Part shown: piece after piece, positions 17,020-24,488 of the stretch
Layout: every line of letters starts with the position of its first letter
Numbering within the stretch: position 1 is the first letter of the stretch
Source: JBAZTO01 sp041661865
Lineage (GTDB): Bacteria > Planctomycetota > Phycisphaerae > SM23-33
Reading direction: 5' to 3'
Length of the DNA: 64,000 nt
NCBI GenBank assembly: GCA_041661865.1
Contig: JBAZTO010000002.1
Span: forward strand, 1-64,000
Notes under the pieces: generated by a model
Told to the model about the DNA's origin: nothing
What the model saw: only the letters and a program-made list of their open reading frames with translations
Database searches by the model: none
Position numbers and translations under genes: made by a program

Positions 17020-17795
17020 ACGACCCGACCAAGACTCACGAACTGGTTGAGAAGGCCTACGCTGAAGTGGCCCGCAAGCAATCGTCCTGCTGCGGCCAAA
17101 AAAGTGTATGTGGTTGCAACAGAAAAGGTTACACCGTTCCGGACCATCCGGTTCCCGAGTCTGAACTTGGCCTCTCCTGCGGCAATCCGCTGGCCTTCGG
17201 GCACATCCGCAAAGGCGACGTGGTGTTGGACCTGGGCAGCGGCGCGGGCAAGGACGTGTTCCTGGCCGCCCAGCAGGTCAGCGCGGGCGGCCGGGCCATC
17301 GGTGTGGACATGACCGCCGAGATGCTCAAGCTGGCTCGCAGCAACGCCGTGAAATTCTTTGCCACCACCGGCCTGGCCAACGTGGAGTTCCGCGAGGGGT
17401 TCATCGAGCATCTGCCCATCGACGACGTGACGGCCGACGTGGTGATATCCAACTGTGTCATCAATCTCTCGCCCGACAAGGCGGCGGTTTTCCGCGAAAT
17501 CCACCGCGTACTCAAGAGCGGCGGGCGGATGGTGGTCAGCGACATCGTACTCAATCGCCCGCTGCCGGCGGAGTTTCAAAACGATGCGCAGCTCTATGCC
17601 GCCTGCGTGGCGGGGGCCCTGCCGCGGGAGGACTATCTCCAGGCTATTCGCGACGCGGGCTTCGGCAAGGTGGAATTGCTCAGCGACAAGACCTATGCAG
17701 CCTCGCAGGCCGGCAGCGACCCCCTCACCAGTGGGGCGGCCGATGTGCTGGCCGGCATCGCGGCCAGCATCACCGTGCTGGCGGTAAAGGAATAA
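17016..17795 (+). CDS. arsM: Arsenite S-adenosylmethionine methyltransferase
   Basis: 259-aa class I SAM methyltransferase that converts As(III) to methylated arsenicals. SAM-binding motif I is VVLDLGSGAGKDVFLAA, followed by GVDMTAEML. Candidate As(III)-binding cysteines occur in SSCCGQKSVCGC, ELGLSCGNP and VISNCVINLSPDK, the last two being the conserved active-site contexts of ArsM. The arsenic operon therefore ends with a methylation branch. Start ATG 17016 overlaps the acr3 stop. The gene is convergent with the hydrogenase maturation protease gene 12 bp away, so a terminator or overlapping transcript ends are expected between them. Confidence 0.94.
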   Translation: MNDPTKTHELVEKAYAEVARKQSSCCGQKSVCGCNRKGYTVPDHPVPESELGLSCGNPLAFGHIRKGDVVLDLGSGAGKDVFLAAQQVSAGGRAIGVDMTAEMLKLARSNAVKFFATTGLANVEFREGFIEHLPIDDVTADVVISNCVINLSPDKAAVFREIHRVLKSGGRMVVSDIVLNRPLPAEFQNDAQLYAACVAGALPREDYLQAIRDAGFGKVELLSDKTYAASQAGSDPLTSGAADVLAGIAASITVLAVKE

Positions 17796-17807
17796 GCGGG
17801 TAGGGCC

Positions 17808-18320
17808 TCAGAGAACCGACTGGGCGATCGCGTCGGCCACGGTCTGGGCGGCATCTTTGACGGCCTGGCAGGGTGCGTGGCCGAAGGTCCGACTGGCAGC
17901 GCCGATGCCGATGATGAGTACCTGGCAGCCGATCGAGACGCGCAGGTAGTCGGTCAGGACGTTCATGGGCATCCGGTGCGTGGAGGCCGGCGAGTTGGAG
18001 GCGATGGCGGCCGGCTCGATCAACTCGATCAGCCCCGGCTCAGCCAGTTCAGCCGCGTCGATGATGATCAGGTGCGAGGGGGCGAAGCGGCGGATTTCGC
18101 CGGTGAAGTTTTCGGGGGCCGTCTCGCCGTTGAAAACGCCCAGCCGCGAACGAGCCGGCGAATCCTTCGCGAGCACCTCCAGCGCCTCGACGGCCAGGCC
18201 CGCCGCGCCGTCATCTCCGCGAAGCGGCGATCCGATGGCCAAAACCGCGACGCGGTCAACTTTTTGGTGCCACTTCTTCAGGCTTGTTGTCAGCGGCTGG
18301 GACGACTGGGGGTTTGGCAT
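17808..18320 (-). CDS. hycI: [NiFe]-hydrogenase maturation endopeptidase (HycI type)
   Basis: 170-aa peptidase of family A31, which trims the C-terminus of the hydrogenase large subunit after nickel insertion. The family core is VAVLAIGSPLRGDDGAAG with the nickel-sensing Asp, then VFNGETAPENFTGEI and LIIIDAAEL; NGETAPENF is characteristic of HycI. The ATG at 18320 gives a 20-residue extension and overlaps the preceding ferredoxin gene by 65 bp; no later ATG precedes the core, so the true start may be here or at a non-ATG codon. Last gene of the hydrogenase operon, and evidence that the large subunit is a processed, nickel-bearing enzyme. Confidence 0.9.
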   Translation of the reverse strand: MPNPQSSQPLTTSLKKWHQKVDRVAVLAIGSPLRGDDGAAGLAVEALEVLAKDSPARSRLGVFNGETAPENFTGEIRRFAPSHLIIIDAAELAEPGLIELIEPAAIASNSPASTHRMPMNVLTDYLRVSIGCQVLIIGIGAASRTFGHAPCQAVKDAAQTVADAIAQSVL

Positions 18321-18666
18321 GATAGACCAGCTTGAGCCTTTCTCGGGTCAACTGCGCCAGCTCGTAATCCTGCGTCGCCTCCAGCGCCTTTTTGGGGCAG
18401 CTATCGACGCACTGGGCACAGTAGATGCACTTGGCCATGTCGATGTGGGCCTCGAACTGCTTGTCGCCGACCTTGACGATCTCGATGGCGTCGGCGGGGC
18501 AGTCGCGCATGCAGAGCTTGCAGCCGATGCACTTCTCCGCGTAAAACGCCAGCTTGCCCCGGAACCTCTCGCACTGGGGCGCCTTGGCGAAAGGATATTG
18601 CTCGGTGGCCGGCTTGCGCACGACCGAGAAAAGCACCTGCCGAACCATTTTTCCGGGCCATCTCAT
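18256..18666 (-). CDS. Hydrogenase 2x[4Fe-4S] ferredoxin subunit (NuoI/MbhN-like)
   Basis: 136-aa polyferredoxin with two classical cluster motifs: KCIGCKLCMRDCPADAI and KCIYCAQCVDSCPKKAL. This is the NuoI/EchF/MbhN position, passing electrons between ferredoxin and the small subunit. ATG at 18666 overlaps the stop of the NuoH-like gene by 4 bp (ATGA), which decides the start against a longer frame reaching 18804. The C-terminus is a short Pro/Ala-rich tail. Translationally coupled within the hydrogenase operon. Confidence 0.92.
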   Translation of the reverse strand: MRWPGKMVRQVLFSVVRKPATEQYPFAKAPQCERFRGKLAFYAEKCIGCKLCMRDCPADAIEIVKVGDKQFEAHIDMAKCIYCAQCVDSCPKKALEATQDYELAQLTRERLKLVYHAKPPVVPAADNKPEEVAPKS

Positions 18667-19619
18667 GATTTCAGTACTCCCTTGACCAGCAGGTCTATCA
18701 ACAGTTGCGCGAAGGCCACCGGGGCTGCAACCTGCCAGCAGAAGTTGATCATCTGGTCTATACGCAGGCGAGCGAACAGGGTTCGCGACAAAGCCAGCAC
18801 ACACACGATGGCCAGGATCTTAGCCAGGTACAGAGCAAAACCGGCGACTGGGCCATAGTTGAGGCCGAAGGGCAGGAACACCGCCGCGATCAGCGAGGCG
18901 CCAACGACCATCTCGATGCCGATGGCCAGGCGGAAGATCGCCAGCAGGCGTCCGCTGTACTCGGTGAAGCTGCCGGCGACGATCTCGGTCTCAGCCTCGG
19001 GGATGTCGAAGGGCACCTTCTCGAGCTTGCCCAGCAGCGACACCATCGCCACGAGCAGGCCGATGACGTTGAGGGCGGCATAGGCCGGGTGCAGGGCGTA
19101 AAACGCCGCCATGCCGCTGAGCGACCAGGTGTTGGCCAGCAGGGCCGGGGCCAGGATGCTCAGGAAGAGCGGAATCTCGTAGGCGAAGAGCTGCATGATG
19201 CAGCGGGCTGCACCGAGCATTGAAAAGACGCTGCGCGAGTACCAGCCGGCCAGGAAGAACGTCACCGTCGGGATCGTCAGCAGGTAGAGAACCACGATCA
19301 GGTCGCCGGTGAAGTGGAAGGGCGCCGTGGTGCTCCAGAGCGGGAGGTAGAAGAAGGCCGTCACGGTGGCCGCCAGGGCCACCAGCGGGGTGATCCTGAA
19401 GAGCAACGGATCGACGTTGGAGGGGATCAGGTCTTCCTTGGCCGCCAGCTTGATCAGGTCGGCCAGTGGCTGGAACCACGGCGGCCCGACACGGTTCTGC
19501 AACTTGGCGTGCAGCTTGCGGTCGATGTACTCAGCCGCCAGGGCAAAGACCACCAGGAACAGGAATCCCGGAAAGATCAGCATGTAAAACAAGGAGTATA
19601 GTACGGACCCTGCTGTCAC
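18663..19619 (-). CDS. Hydrogenase membrane subunit, NuoH/EchB-like
   Basis: 318 aa, eight predicted helices, homologous to NuoH, HycD and MbhM, the membrane anchor of the peripheral arm. Family sequences: AEYIDRKLHAKLQNRVGPPW (first cytoplasmic loop), QPLADLIKLAAKEDLIP and the acidic loop DIPEAETEIVAGSFTEYSG. These acidic residues form the entry to the proton path at the peripheral/membrane-arm junction. The stop overlaps the ferredoxin gene and the start overlaps the large-subunit gene (ATGA), indicating one transcript. Confidence 0.94.
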   Translation of the reverse strand: MTAGSVLYSLFYMLIFPGFLFLVVFALAAEYIDRKLHAKLQNRVGPPWFQPLADLIKLAAKEDLIPSNVDPLLFRITPLVALAATVTAFFYLPLWSTTAPFHFTGDLIVVLYLLTIPTVTFFLAGWYSRSVFSMLGAARCIMQLFAYEIPLFLSILAPALLANTWSLSGMAAFYALHPAYAALNVIGLLVAMVSLLGKLEKVPFDIPEAETEIVAGSFTEYSGRLLAIFRLAIGIEMVVGASLIAAVFLPFGLNYGPVAGFALYLAKILAIVCVLALSRTLFARLRIDQMINFCWQVAAPVAFAQLLIDLLVKGVLKS

Positions 19620-20845
19620 TTGGCCTCTCCCGTGCTGAACGTGCGATTAAGCTCAGTGAAATCGACGCCCGAGCGGCGATACCACTCGATGCCGTGGGCC
19701 CGCACCTGGTCCCAGGTCATGATGTCCCGGCCTCCGGCCCCGGCGACCGAAATGAGCCGGTCGGTGCAGGAGAAGCAGGGATCGATGGCCGCCACCACGA
19801 TGGCCATGTCGGCCAGGTAGCGGTCCTTGAGCATGTGCGCCACGGCCTGGACGTTGGCCAGGGTTGGGGCGCGAACCTTGACGCGTTCGGGCTTCTCGCT
19901 CCCGTTGCCGCGGACGTAGTGAACGTCCTCGCCGCGGGGCGCCTCGTAGCGGGACAGGGCCTCGCCGGCGGGAATCTTCCGCGGCGCCTTGATGGTCACG
20001 GGGCCGTCGGGCATGTTCTTGACGACCTGGCGGACCAAGCTGAAGGATTCCATCAGTTCGCCCACGCGCACCAGCGTCCGGCCGTAGACGTCATTGTGAT
20101 CGCTGGTGACCACCTTGAAGTCCAACTCGCCGTAGGCGGCATAGGGATCGTCGCGCCGCACGTCGCGTTCGACGCTGGAGGCCCGGGCCGTGGGGCCCAC
20201 GGCGGCCAGGCGAACCGCGTCATCGTGCGAGACCACGCCCACGCCGCTGAGGCGCTGGATGAGGGTGATCTCCTCGGTGGCCACGGTGACGTAGTATTTG
20301 GTCCGCTCTTCCAGGATGTCGATGGCCTTGAGAATCTCCTGCTTCTGTTCCTCGGAAACATCACGCCGGACGCCGCCGATGGTGTTCAGGCCGTAGTTGA
20401 CTCTGTTGCCCGTCAGCGAGGCCAGCAGGTCCATCACGACCTCGCGGTCGCGCCACGTGTACATCAGCAGGGTGTCAAAGCCGATCTCGTGCCCGGCCAC
20501 GCCCAGCCACAGCAGGTGGCTGTGAATCCGCTCCAACTCGCCGATGAGCGTGCGGATGTACAGCGCCCGCCGGGGCAGTTCCAGGCCGGCAACTTCCTCG
20601 ACGGCTTGGACGAACGCGGTGGAGTGGGAGTGCGAGCAGATGCCGCAGACCCGCTCGATCAGGTAGATGCACTGAATGTAACTTCTGGCCTCGCAGGCCT
20701 TTTCAATCCCGCGATGGTTGTAACCCAACCGGACGCCCATGTGGATGATCTTCTCGCCGTCCAGCGTCAGCAGGAAGCTCTCGGGCTCCTTGAGGGCGGG
20801 GTGCTGAGGGCCGATGGGGACTTTGATATGGCCGGAGTTAGGCAT
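19616..20845 (-). CDS. [NiFe]-hydrogenase large subunit, group 4 (NuoD/HycE/EchE-like)
   Basis: 409-aa catalytic subunit. Both NiFe ligand pairs are intact: ERVCGICSHSH (Cys67, Cys70) and DPCFSCTDR (Cys357, Cys360). In true complex I NuoD these cysteines are lost, so this is a hydrogenase. A 46-residue extension follows DPCFSCTDR; in HycE cleavage occurs directly after the matching Arg, which fits the HycI-like protease in the operon. Start ATG 20845 has AAGGAG 8 bp upstream and is preferred over 20887. It overlaps the NuoC-like gene by 8 bp. Expected reaction: 2H+ + 2e- to H2 with ferredoxin as donor. Confidence 0.95.
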   Translation of the reverse strand: MPNSGHIKVPIGPQHPALKEPESFLLTLDGEKIIHMGVRLGYNHRGIEKACEARSYIQCIYLIERVCGICSHSHSTAFVQAVEEVAGLELPRRALYIRTLIGELERIHSHLLWLGVAGHEIGFDTLLMYTWRDREVVMDLLASLTGNRVNYGLNTIGGVRRDVSEEQKQEILKAIDILEERTKYYVTVATEEITLIQRLSGVGVVSHDDAVRLAAVGPTARASSVERDVRRDDPYAAYGELDFKVVTSDHNDVYGRTLVRVGELMESFSLVRQVVKNMPDGPVTIKAPRKIPAGEALSRYEAPRGEDVHYVRGNGSEKPERVKVRAPTLANVQAVAHMLKDRYLADMAIVVAAIDPCFSCTDRLISVAGAGGRDIMTWDQVRAHGIEWYRRSGVDFTELNRTFSTGEAK

Positions 20846-21323
20846 TGTCGGACTCCTTATCAGGAATGCCTTCCAGTATAGCGGCATCCCAGTCTTTTCG
20901 CAGCGGGAATTGACCGGCGGGCCAATTGTCCGGCAGCGGGTAGCGATGGCCTGGAGGCAGGCCCTCGACCTTGAAGCCCAGCAAGTCCACCAGCTCGCGC
21001 TCGTAGCAGTCGGCGGCGGGGAAACGGTCCGAAACCGTGTAGAGCACGGGGTTTGCCTTGGGCACGACGGTGTGCAGGTTCAGCGTGGCCCCGATCTCGC
21101 GGGCCAGGTGATAGATCACCGCGAGGTTCTCGCCCTCGTCCAGGCCGGTGATGGTGCAAAGCTGGTTGAACTTCAGCCGGTCCACGGCGAAATCAAAGAC
21201 CTGCCGAACGCTCTCGGCGGGGACTTCAGCCCAGATTCTCCTGGCCCGCTGGATGCTGATCTTGCCGGCCAGGAAGGGGAACTGATCCTGCAACAGGGTT
21301 TGTGCGGTTTCCTCTTCGGACAT
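20838..21323 (-). CDS. Hydrogenase subunit NuoC/HycE-N/EchD-like
   Basis: 161 aa, homologous to the 30-kDa subunit of complex I. Family features: NQLCTITGLDEGENLAVIYHL, PVLYTVSDRFPAADCYERELVDLLG (the ERE..D.LG signature) and GHRYPLPDNWP. It links the small and large subunits. Separate from the NuoD-like gene, as in Ech and Mbh but unlike HycE, where the two are fused. The 3' end overlaps the large-subunit start by 8 bp. Confidence 0.92.
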   Translation of the reverse strand: MSEEETAQTLLQDQFPFLAGKISIQRARRIWAEVPAESVRQVFDFAVDRLKFNQLCTITGLDEGENLAVIYHLAREIGATLNLHTVVPKANPVLYTVSDRFPAADCYERELVDLLGFKVEGLPPGHRYPLPDNWPAGQFPLRKDWDAAILEGIPDKESDNA

Positions 21324-21356
21324 CTTTTAACCTCTCAAGCAAACTGGCTGATATTC

Positions 21357-21848
21357 TTACGTTTCCTGCGGGCCCAGCTCGCCCGAAATCTGGGGCTTGA
21401 CGGCAGCGACTTCTTCCTTGGCTTCCAGGCTCGTCAGCAGCTTGACCACGCCGTCGATGATGGCGTTTGGGCTGGCTGGGCAGCCGGGGATGTAGGCCGA
21501 AACCGGCAGGACGCTGTCGATGCCGCTGGTGACGTTATAGCAGCCTTTGAAGACCCCGCCCGAACAGGCGCAGGTTCCCACAGCCACCACGAACTTCGGC
21601 TCGGCCATCTGCTCGTAAATCCGCAGGAGGCGGTCCTTGATCTGCCTTGTCACCGGGCCGGAGCACACCAGCACGTCGGCGTGGCGCGGGGTGCCCTTGA
21701 GCTGCACGCCGAAACGCTCCAGGTCGTAGCGCGGCGTCAGGGCCGCGATGATCTCGATGTCGCAGGCGTTGCAGGCGCCGGTGTTGAAGTGCAGGATCCA
21801 GGGACTCTTGATCCTGGCCCACGTGACGATCTTTTCGACAAGCTTCAT
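21357..21848 (-). CDS. Hydrogenase small subunit (NuoB/EchC/MbhJ-like)
   Basis: 163 aa. It carries the proximal [4Fe-4S] cluster: GACNACDIEI, VAVGTCACSGG and PGCPASPNAI, the ligand set of the NuoB/group 4 small-subunit family. ATG 21848 (MKLVEKIVTWAR) is chosen over a longer frame because it starts at the family N-terminus. The gene lies 5 bp after the NuoA-like gene. It passes electrons from the ferredoxin subunit to the NiFe site. Confidence 0.94.
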   Translation of the reverse strand: MKLVEKIVTWARIKSPWILHFNTGACNACDIEIIAALTPRYDLERFGVQLKGTPRHADVLVCSGPVTRQIKDRLLRIYEQMAEPKFVVAVGTCACSGGVFKGCYNVTSGIDSVLPVSAYIPGCPASPNAIIDGVVKLLTSLEAKEEVAAVKPQISGELGPQET

Positions 21849-21853
21849 GGCAC

Positions 21854-22189
21854 TTACCTGGTGTAAAGGACGAACAGGCCCACGATCGCGCCCAGCACGT
21901 AGACGCCGGCAATGATAAGGGCCGGGAAAGATCCACCGGGGACCGTTGCGGACATCAGCGCCACCACGTGCAGGATGGTGAAGAAGAACGCGAAGGGGAA
22001 GAACTGCGAATACTTCGGCTGGACCATGTGGCTGGGCGATTTCTCGCCGCAAGCGTAGGACTGCATGCCCTTGCCCAGCTTGCCGCGGGCCACGCCCGAG
22101 CATCGGCCCATGCCGAAGACCACGCCGCAGACGGCCAGGAAGACCAGTGCGAAGGCCAGGGGCGGCAGAAACAGGCTCCATTGTTCCAT
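21854..22189 (-). CDS. Divergent NuoA-like membrane subunit
   Basis: 111 aa with three helices. KGMQSYACGEKSP matches the cysteine loop of NuoA (YECG). The following helix, FFPFAFFFTILHVVALMSA, aligns with the NuoA FDVE segment but has no acidic residue there. NuoA-like subunits are not standard in Ech, Hyc, Hyf or Mbh hydrogenases, so its presence here is notable. It lies between the NuoK-like and small-subunit genes with spacings of 6 and 5 bp. Confidence 0.75.
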   Translation of the reverse strand: MEQWSLFLPPLAFALVFLAVCGVVFGMGRCSGVARGKLGKGMQSYACGEKSPSHMVQPKYSQFFPFAFFFTILHVVALMSATVPGGSFPALIIAGVYVLGAIVGLFVLYTR

Positions 22190-22195
22190 GGTGTG

Positions 22196-22516
22196 CTAAC
22201 CCTTGATGTTGCGAATCGATGTCGAATCGATGGATTTCGTATGCTGGTGGATGCACAGCACCACGCCGACGGCCACCACCACGACGGCCACTTCAATGAC
22301 GATCAGCGTGATGACCAGGGCCTGCGCCAAGGCCAGTTGTCCCACGAGGTGCCCGGCCACGATCAGCAGCAGCGTGACGGACTTGGCCAGGATCTCCACG
22401 CCGATGACGGCCCGGATGAGGTTGTGCGTGGTCATCACGCAGTAGAACCCGGCGATCAGGACCGACACCACGCCGATGCTGTAGAGGGCCAGCATTTGAG
22501 TAGCCGCTTCAGTCAT
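22196..22516 (-). CDS. NuoK/MrpC-like membrane subunit
   Basis: 106-aa, three-helix protein homologous to NuoK, HyfE and MrpC. It has GVEILAKSVTLLLIV (the conserved Glu of helix 2) and ALVITLIVIEVAVVVVAVGV in helix 3 (second conserved Glu). Both acidic residues support an ion-translocating role. ATG 22516 overlaps the NuoJ-like stop by 8 bp. Confidence 0.9.
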   Translation of the reverse strand: MTEAATQMLALYSIGVVSVLIAGFYCVMTTHNLIRAVIGVEILAKSVTLLLIVAGHLVGQLALAQALVITLIVIEVAVVVVAVGVVLCIHQHTKSIDSTSIRNIKG

Positions 22517-23003
22517 TCTTGGAACCCTTGATCAAGACTGCCACTCCGAACGCCCCGGCCAGCAGGACGACAATCTGGCCCAGCAGGTCGATGGTGCGAC
22601 TGTTCCACAATACCGTTTGTACGTCCTGGCCGACGGCGGGGGCCGGCATGGCGAAATCCACGGCCAGGGGAACCTGGCTCATCACCAGGCCCGTCAGCAC
22701 GATGATCACCGGCAGGAAGAAGAACCGCTTGAGCTTGTCCTTGCGGCGCTGGGCCAGCGCTTCGGGGCTCAGCCGCTGGGTCAGGCCGATGGTGCTGATG
22801 AAGATCGCCGGGATCAGCCCCGCGCACACCGACAGCTCGAAGACGCCCGCCAGCGGGGCGTTGAGCTTGAACATGATCATCGTCAGGAAGGCGCTGGTCG
22901 AGGCCAGCGACAACACCGACCACAGCAGGCGCGCCGTCATCACGGTGAACACCGACGCCGCCACCATGGCCGCCAGAAGTAAGATGTCCAATGCCGAAAT
23001 CAT
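22509..23003 (-). CDS. NuoJ-like membrane subunit
   Basis: 164 aa with about five helices. The sequence LSVCAGLIPAIFISTIGLTQ matches the NuoJ/MbhD core helix (ELxxGxxxAxxVFxI), and the N-terminus WSVLSLASTSAFLTMIMFKL is also typical. A charged loop (SPEALAQRRKDKLKR) separates two helices. It adjoins the NuoK-like gene as in complex I operons. Start ATG 23003 follows AGGGAA. Confidence 0.85.
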   Translation of the reverse strand: MISALDILLLAAMVAASVFTVMTARLLWSVLSLASTSAFLTMIMFKLNAPLAGVFELSVCAGLIPAIFISTIGLTQRLSPEALAQRRKDKLKRFFFLPVIIVLTGLVMSQVPLAVDFAMPAPAVGQDVQTVLWNSRTIDLLGQIVVLLAGAFGVAVLIKGSKND

Positions 23004-23028
23004 TTCGTTCCCTGCAAATCAGTCCTGT

Positions 23029-24453
23029 TTACAGAATCCTGCTGATGGGCAGGATAAAGGTATTGACCACGTACGGCATGGCCACGCCCAGGCCGATGGT
23101 AATGGCCGCCAGCACCACGGCCGGCACCAGCAGACCCCAACTCGCTTCACGCGTCTGGGCCAATGCCTCGCCCACGTTTCCGAAAAAGACCTTGCGATGC
23201 ATCACCAGCAGGTAGGCCAGCGTCAGCACGCTCATGCCGATGGCGATGACCGCGTAAGCGTGGAACCCTGCCTGCCACAGCGCCACGATGATGATCAGCT
23301 TGCTCCAGAAGCCCGCCAGCGGCGGGATGCCCGCGGTGGACAGGGCTGCGATGGCCGAGGTGGCGCTGGTCACGGGCATCCGCGAGCCCAGACCGCCCAA
23401 CTGTGCCATGTCCGTCGTGCCGGTCCGCTGCTCGACGGCGGCGGAGCTGACGAACAGCAGGCTCTTGAAGATCGCGTGATTGAACAGGTGGAAGATCGCC
23501 CCGGCCACCGCCAGCGGGCTTCCGCAGCCCAGGGCCAGGATGATGTAGCCGACCTGGCTGATGCTGGAGTAGGCCAGCAGGCGCTTGATGTCGCTCTGGC
23601 TGACGGCGGCGACGGCGCCGATGATGATGGAGGCAGCCCCCACCAGCATCAGGACGTTGTTGACGGCGGGGCTTTGCGGGAAGACATAGGTTGCCAGGCG
23701 AACCAGGGCGTAAATGCCCGAGGCCTTGGTGGCGATGCCGGCCAGGAAGATCGAGACCGGCGCGGGAGCGGCGGAGTATGCCGCCGGCAGCCAGCCGTGG
23801 AAGGGCACCAGTCCGCCCTTGATGAACAGGGCACAGACGAACGCGCCCATGCCGATGCGGGCGATGAGGCTGTGGGGCGAGTTCTTCAGTGCCGCCGCAA
23901 TGACCTCGAAGGAAGTGCCGCCGGCCACCATCAGCAGGACAGCCACCGATGCGAGCATCATGATCGTCGCGACGGCAGAGAGGATGATGTACTTGAAGGC
24001 CCCTTCCAGCGAATCCCTGCCGCGGGTGAGGGCGATCAGGATGAAGGAGGAGACCGAGGTGATCTCGATGAACACGTAGAGGCTGAACAGATCGCTGAGC
24101 ATGACCGTGCCGTTCATGCCGATCATCGCCAGGAGCATGAGGCTGACGAAGTTGAACTGGCGGCGCGGGCCCACCAGCATCGCCCGCCCCACCAGCAGCG
24201 TGGTGAAGACGACGATCCCGACTGACAGCAGCAGGACCCTGCTCAGGCCGTCGATGCCGAGTGAAAAGTTGAAGTAATGGTCCAGCGTTCCACCGCCCAG
24301 CCAGGCCACGCCGGCGGGGCAGGCGATCAGCAGGCTCTGCGCCACGGTCAGCGCCAAGGCCAGCGGAAACGCCAGACGCTTAAGCGCTGCGCCAATGGGC
24401 AGGTTCATGAGGATCAGCCCGGCAAGGGGCACCAGGATCAGCAAGGCAAACAC
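23029..24453 (-). CDS. Antiporter-like subunit (NuoN/MrpD type)
   Basis: 474 aa, about 14 helices, of the NuoL/M/N-MrpA/D family. The Mrp/Nuo core includes MFALLILVPLAGLILMNLP, the helix-5 Glu in SLYVFIEITSVSSFILIAL, a lysine in IKGGLVPFHGWLPAAYSAAP and SDIKRLLAYSSISQVGYI. Start is GTG 24453 with GGAG upstream. These subunits are ion pumps in complex I and related hydrogenases. Third of three antiporter genes in the operon. Confidence 0.92.
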   Translation of the reverse strand: MFALLILVPLAGLILMNLPIGAALKRLAFPLALALTVAQSLLIACPAGVAWLGGGTLDHYFNFSLGIDGLSRVLLLSVGIVVFTTLLVGRAMLVGPRRQFNFVSLMLLAMIGMNGTVMLSDLFSLYVFIEITSVSSFILIALTRGRDSLEGAFKYIILSAVATIMMLASVAVLLMVAGGTSFEVIAAALKNSPHSLIARIGMGAFVCALFIKGGLVPFHGWLPAAYSAAPAPVSIFLAGIATKASGIYALVRLATYVFPQSPAVNNVLMLVGAASIIIGAVAAVSQSDIKRLLAYSSISQVGYIILALGCGSPLAVAGAIFHLFNHAIFKSLLFVSSAAVEQRTGTTDMAQLGGLGSRMPVTSATSAIAALSTAGIPPLAGFWSKLIIIVALWQAGFHAYAVIAIGMSVLTLAYLLVMHRKVFFGNVGEALAQTREASWGLLVPAVVLAAITIGLGVAMPYVVNTFILPISRIL

Positions 24454-24488
24454 TATCGCACTCCTGCTCTCGTGCTATACCGATCTCA

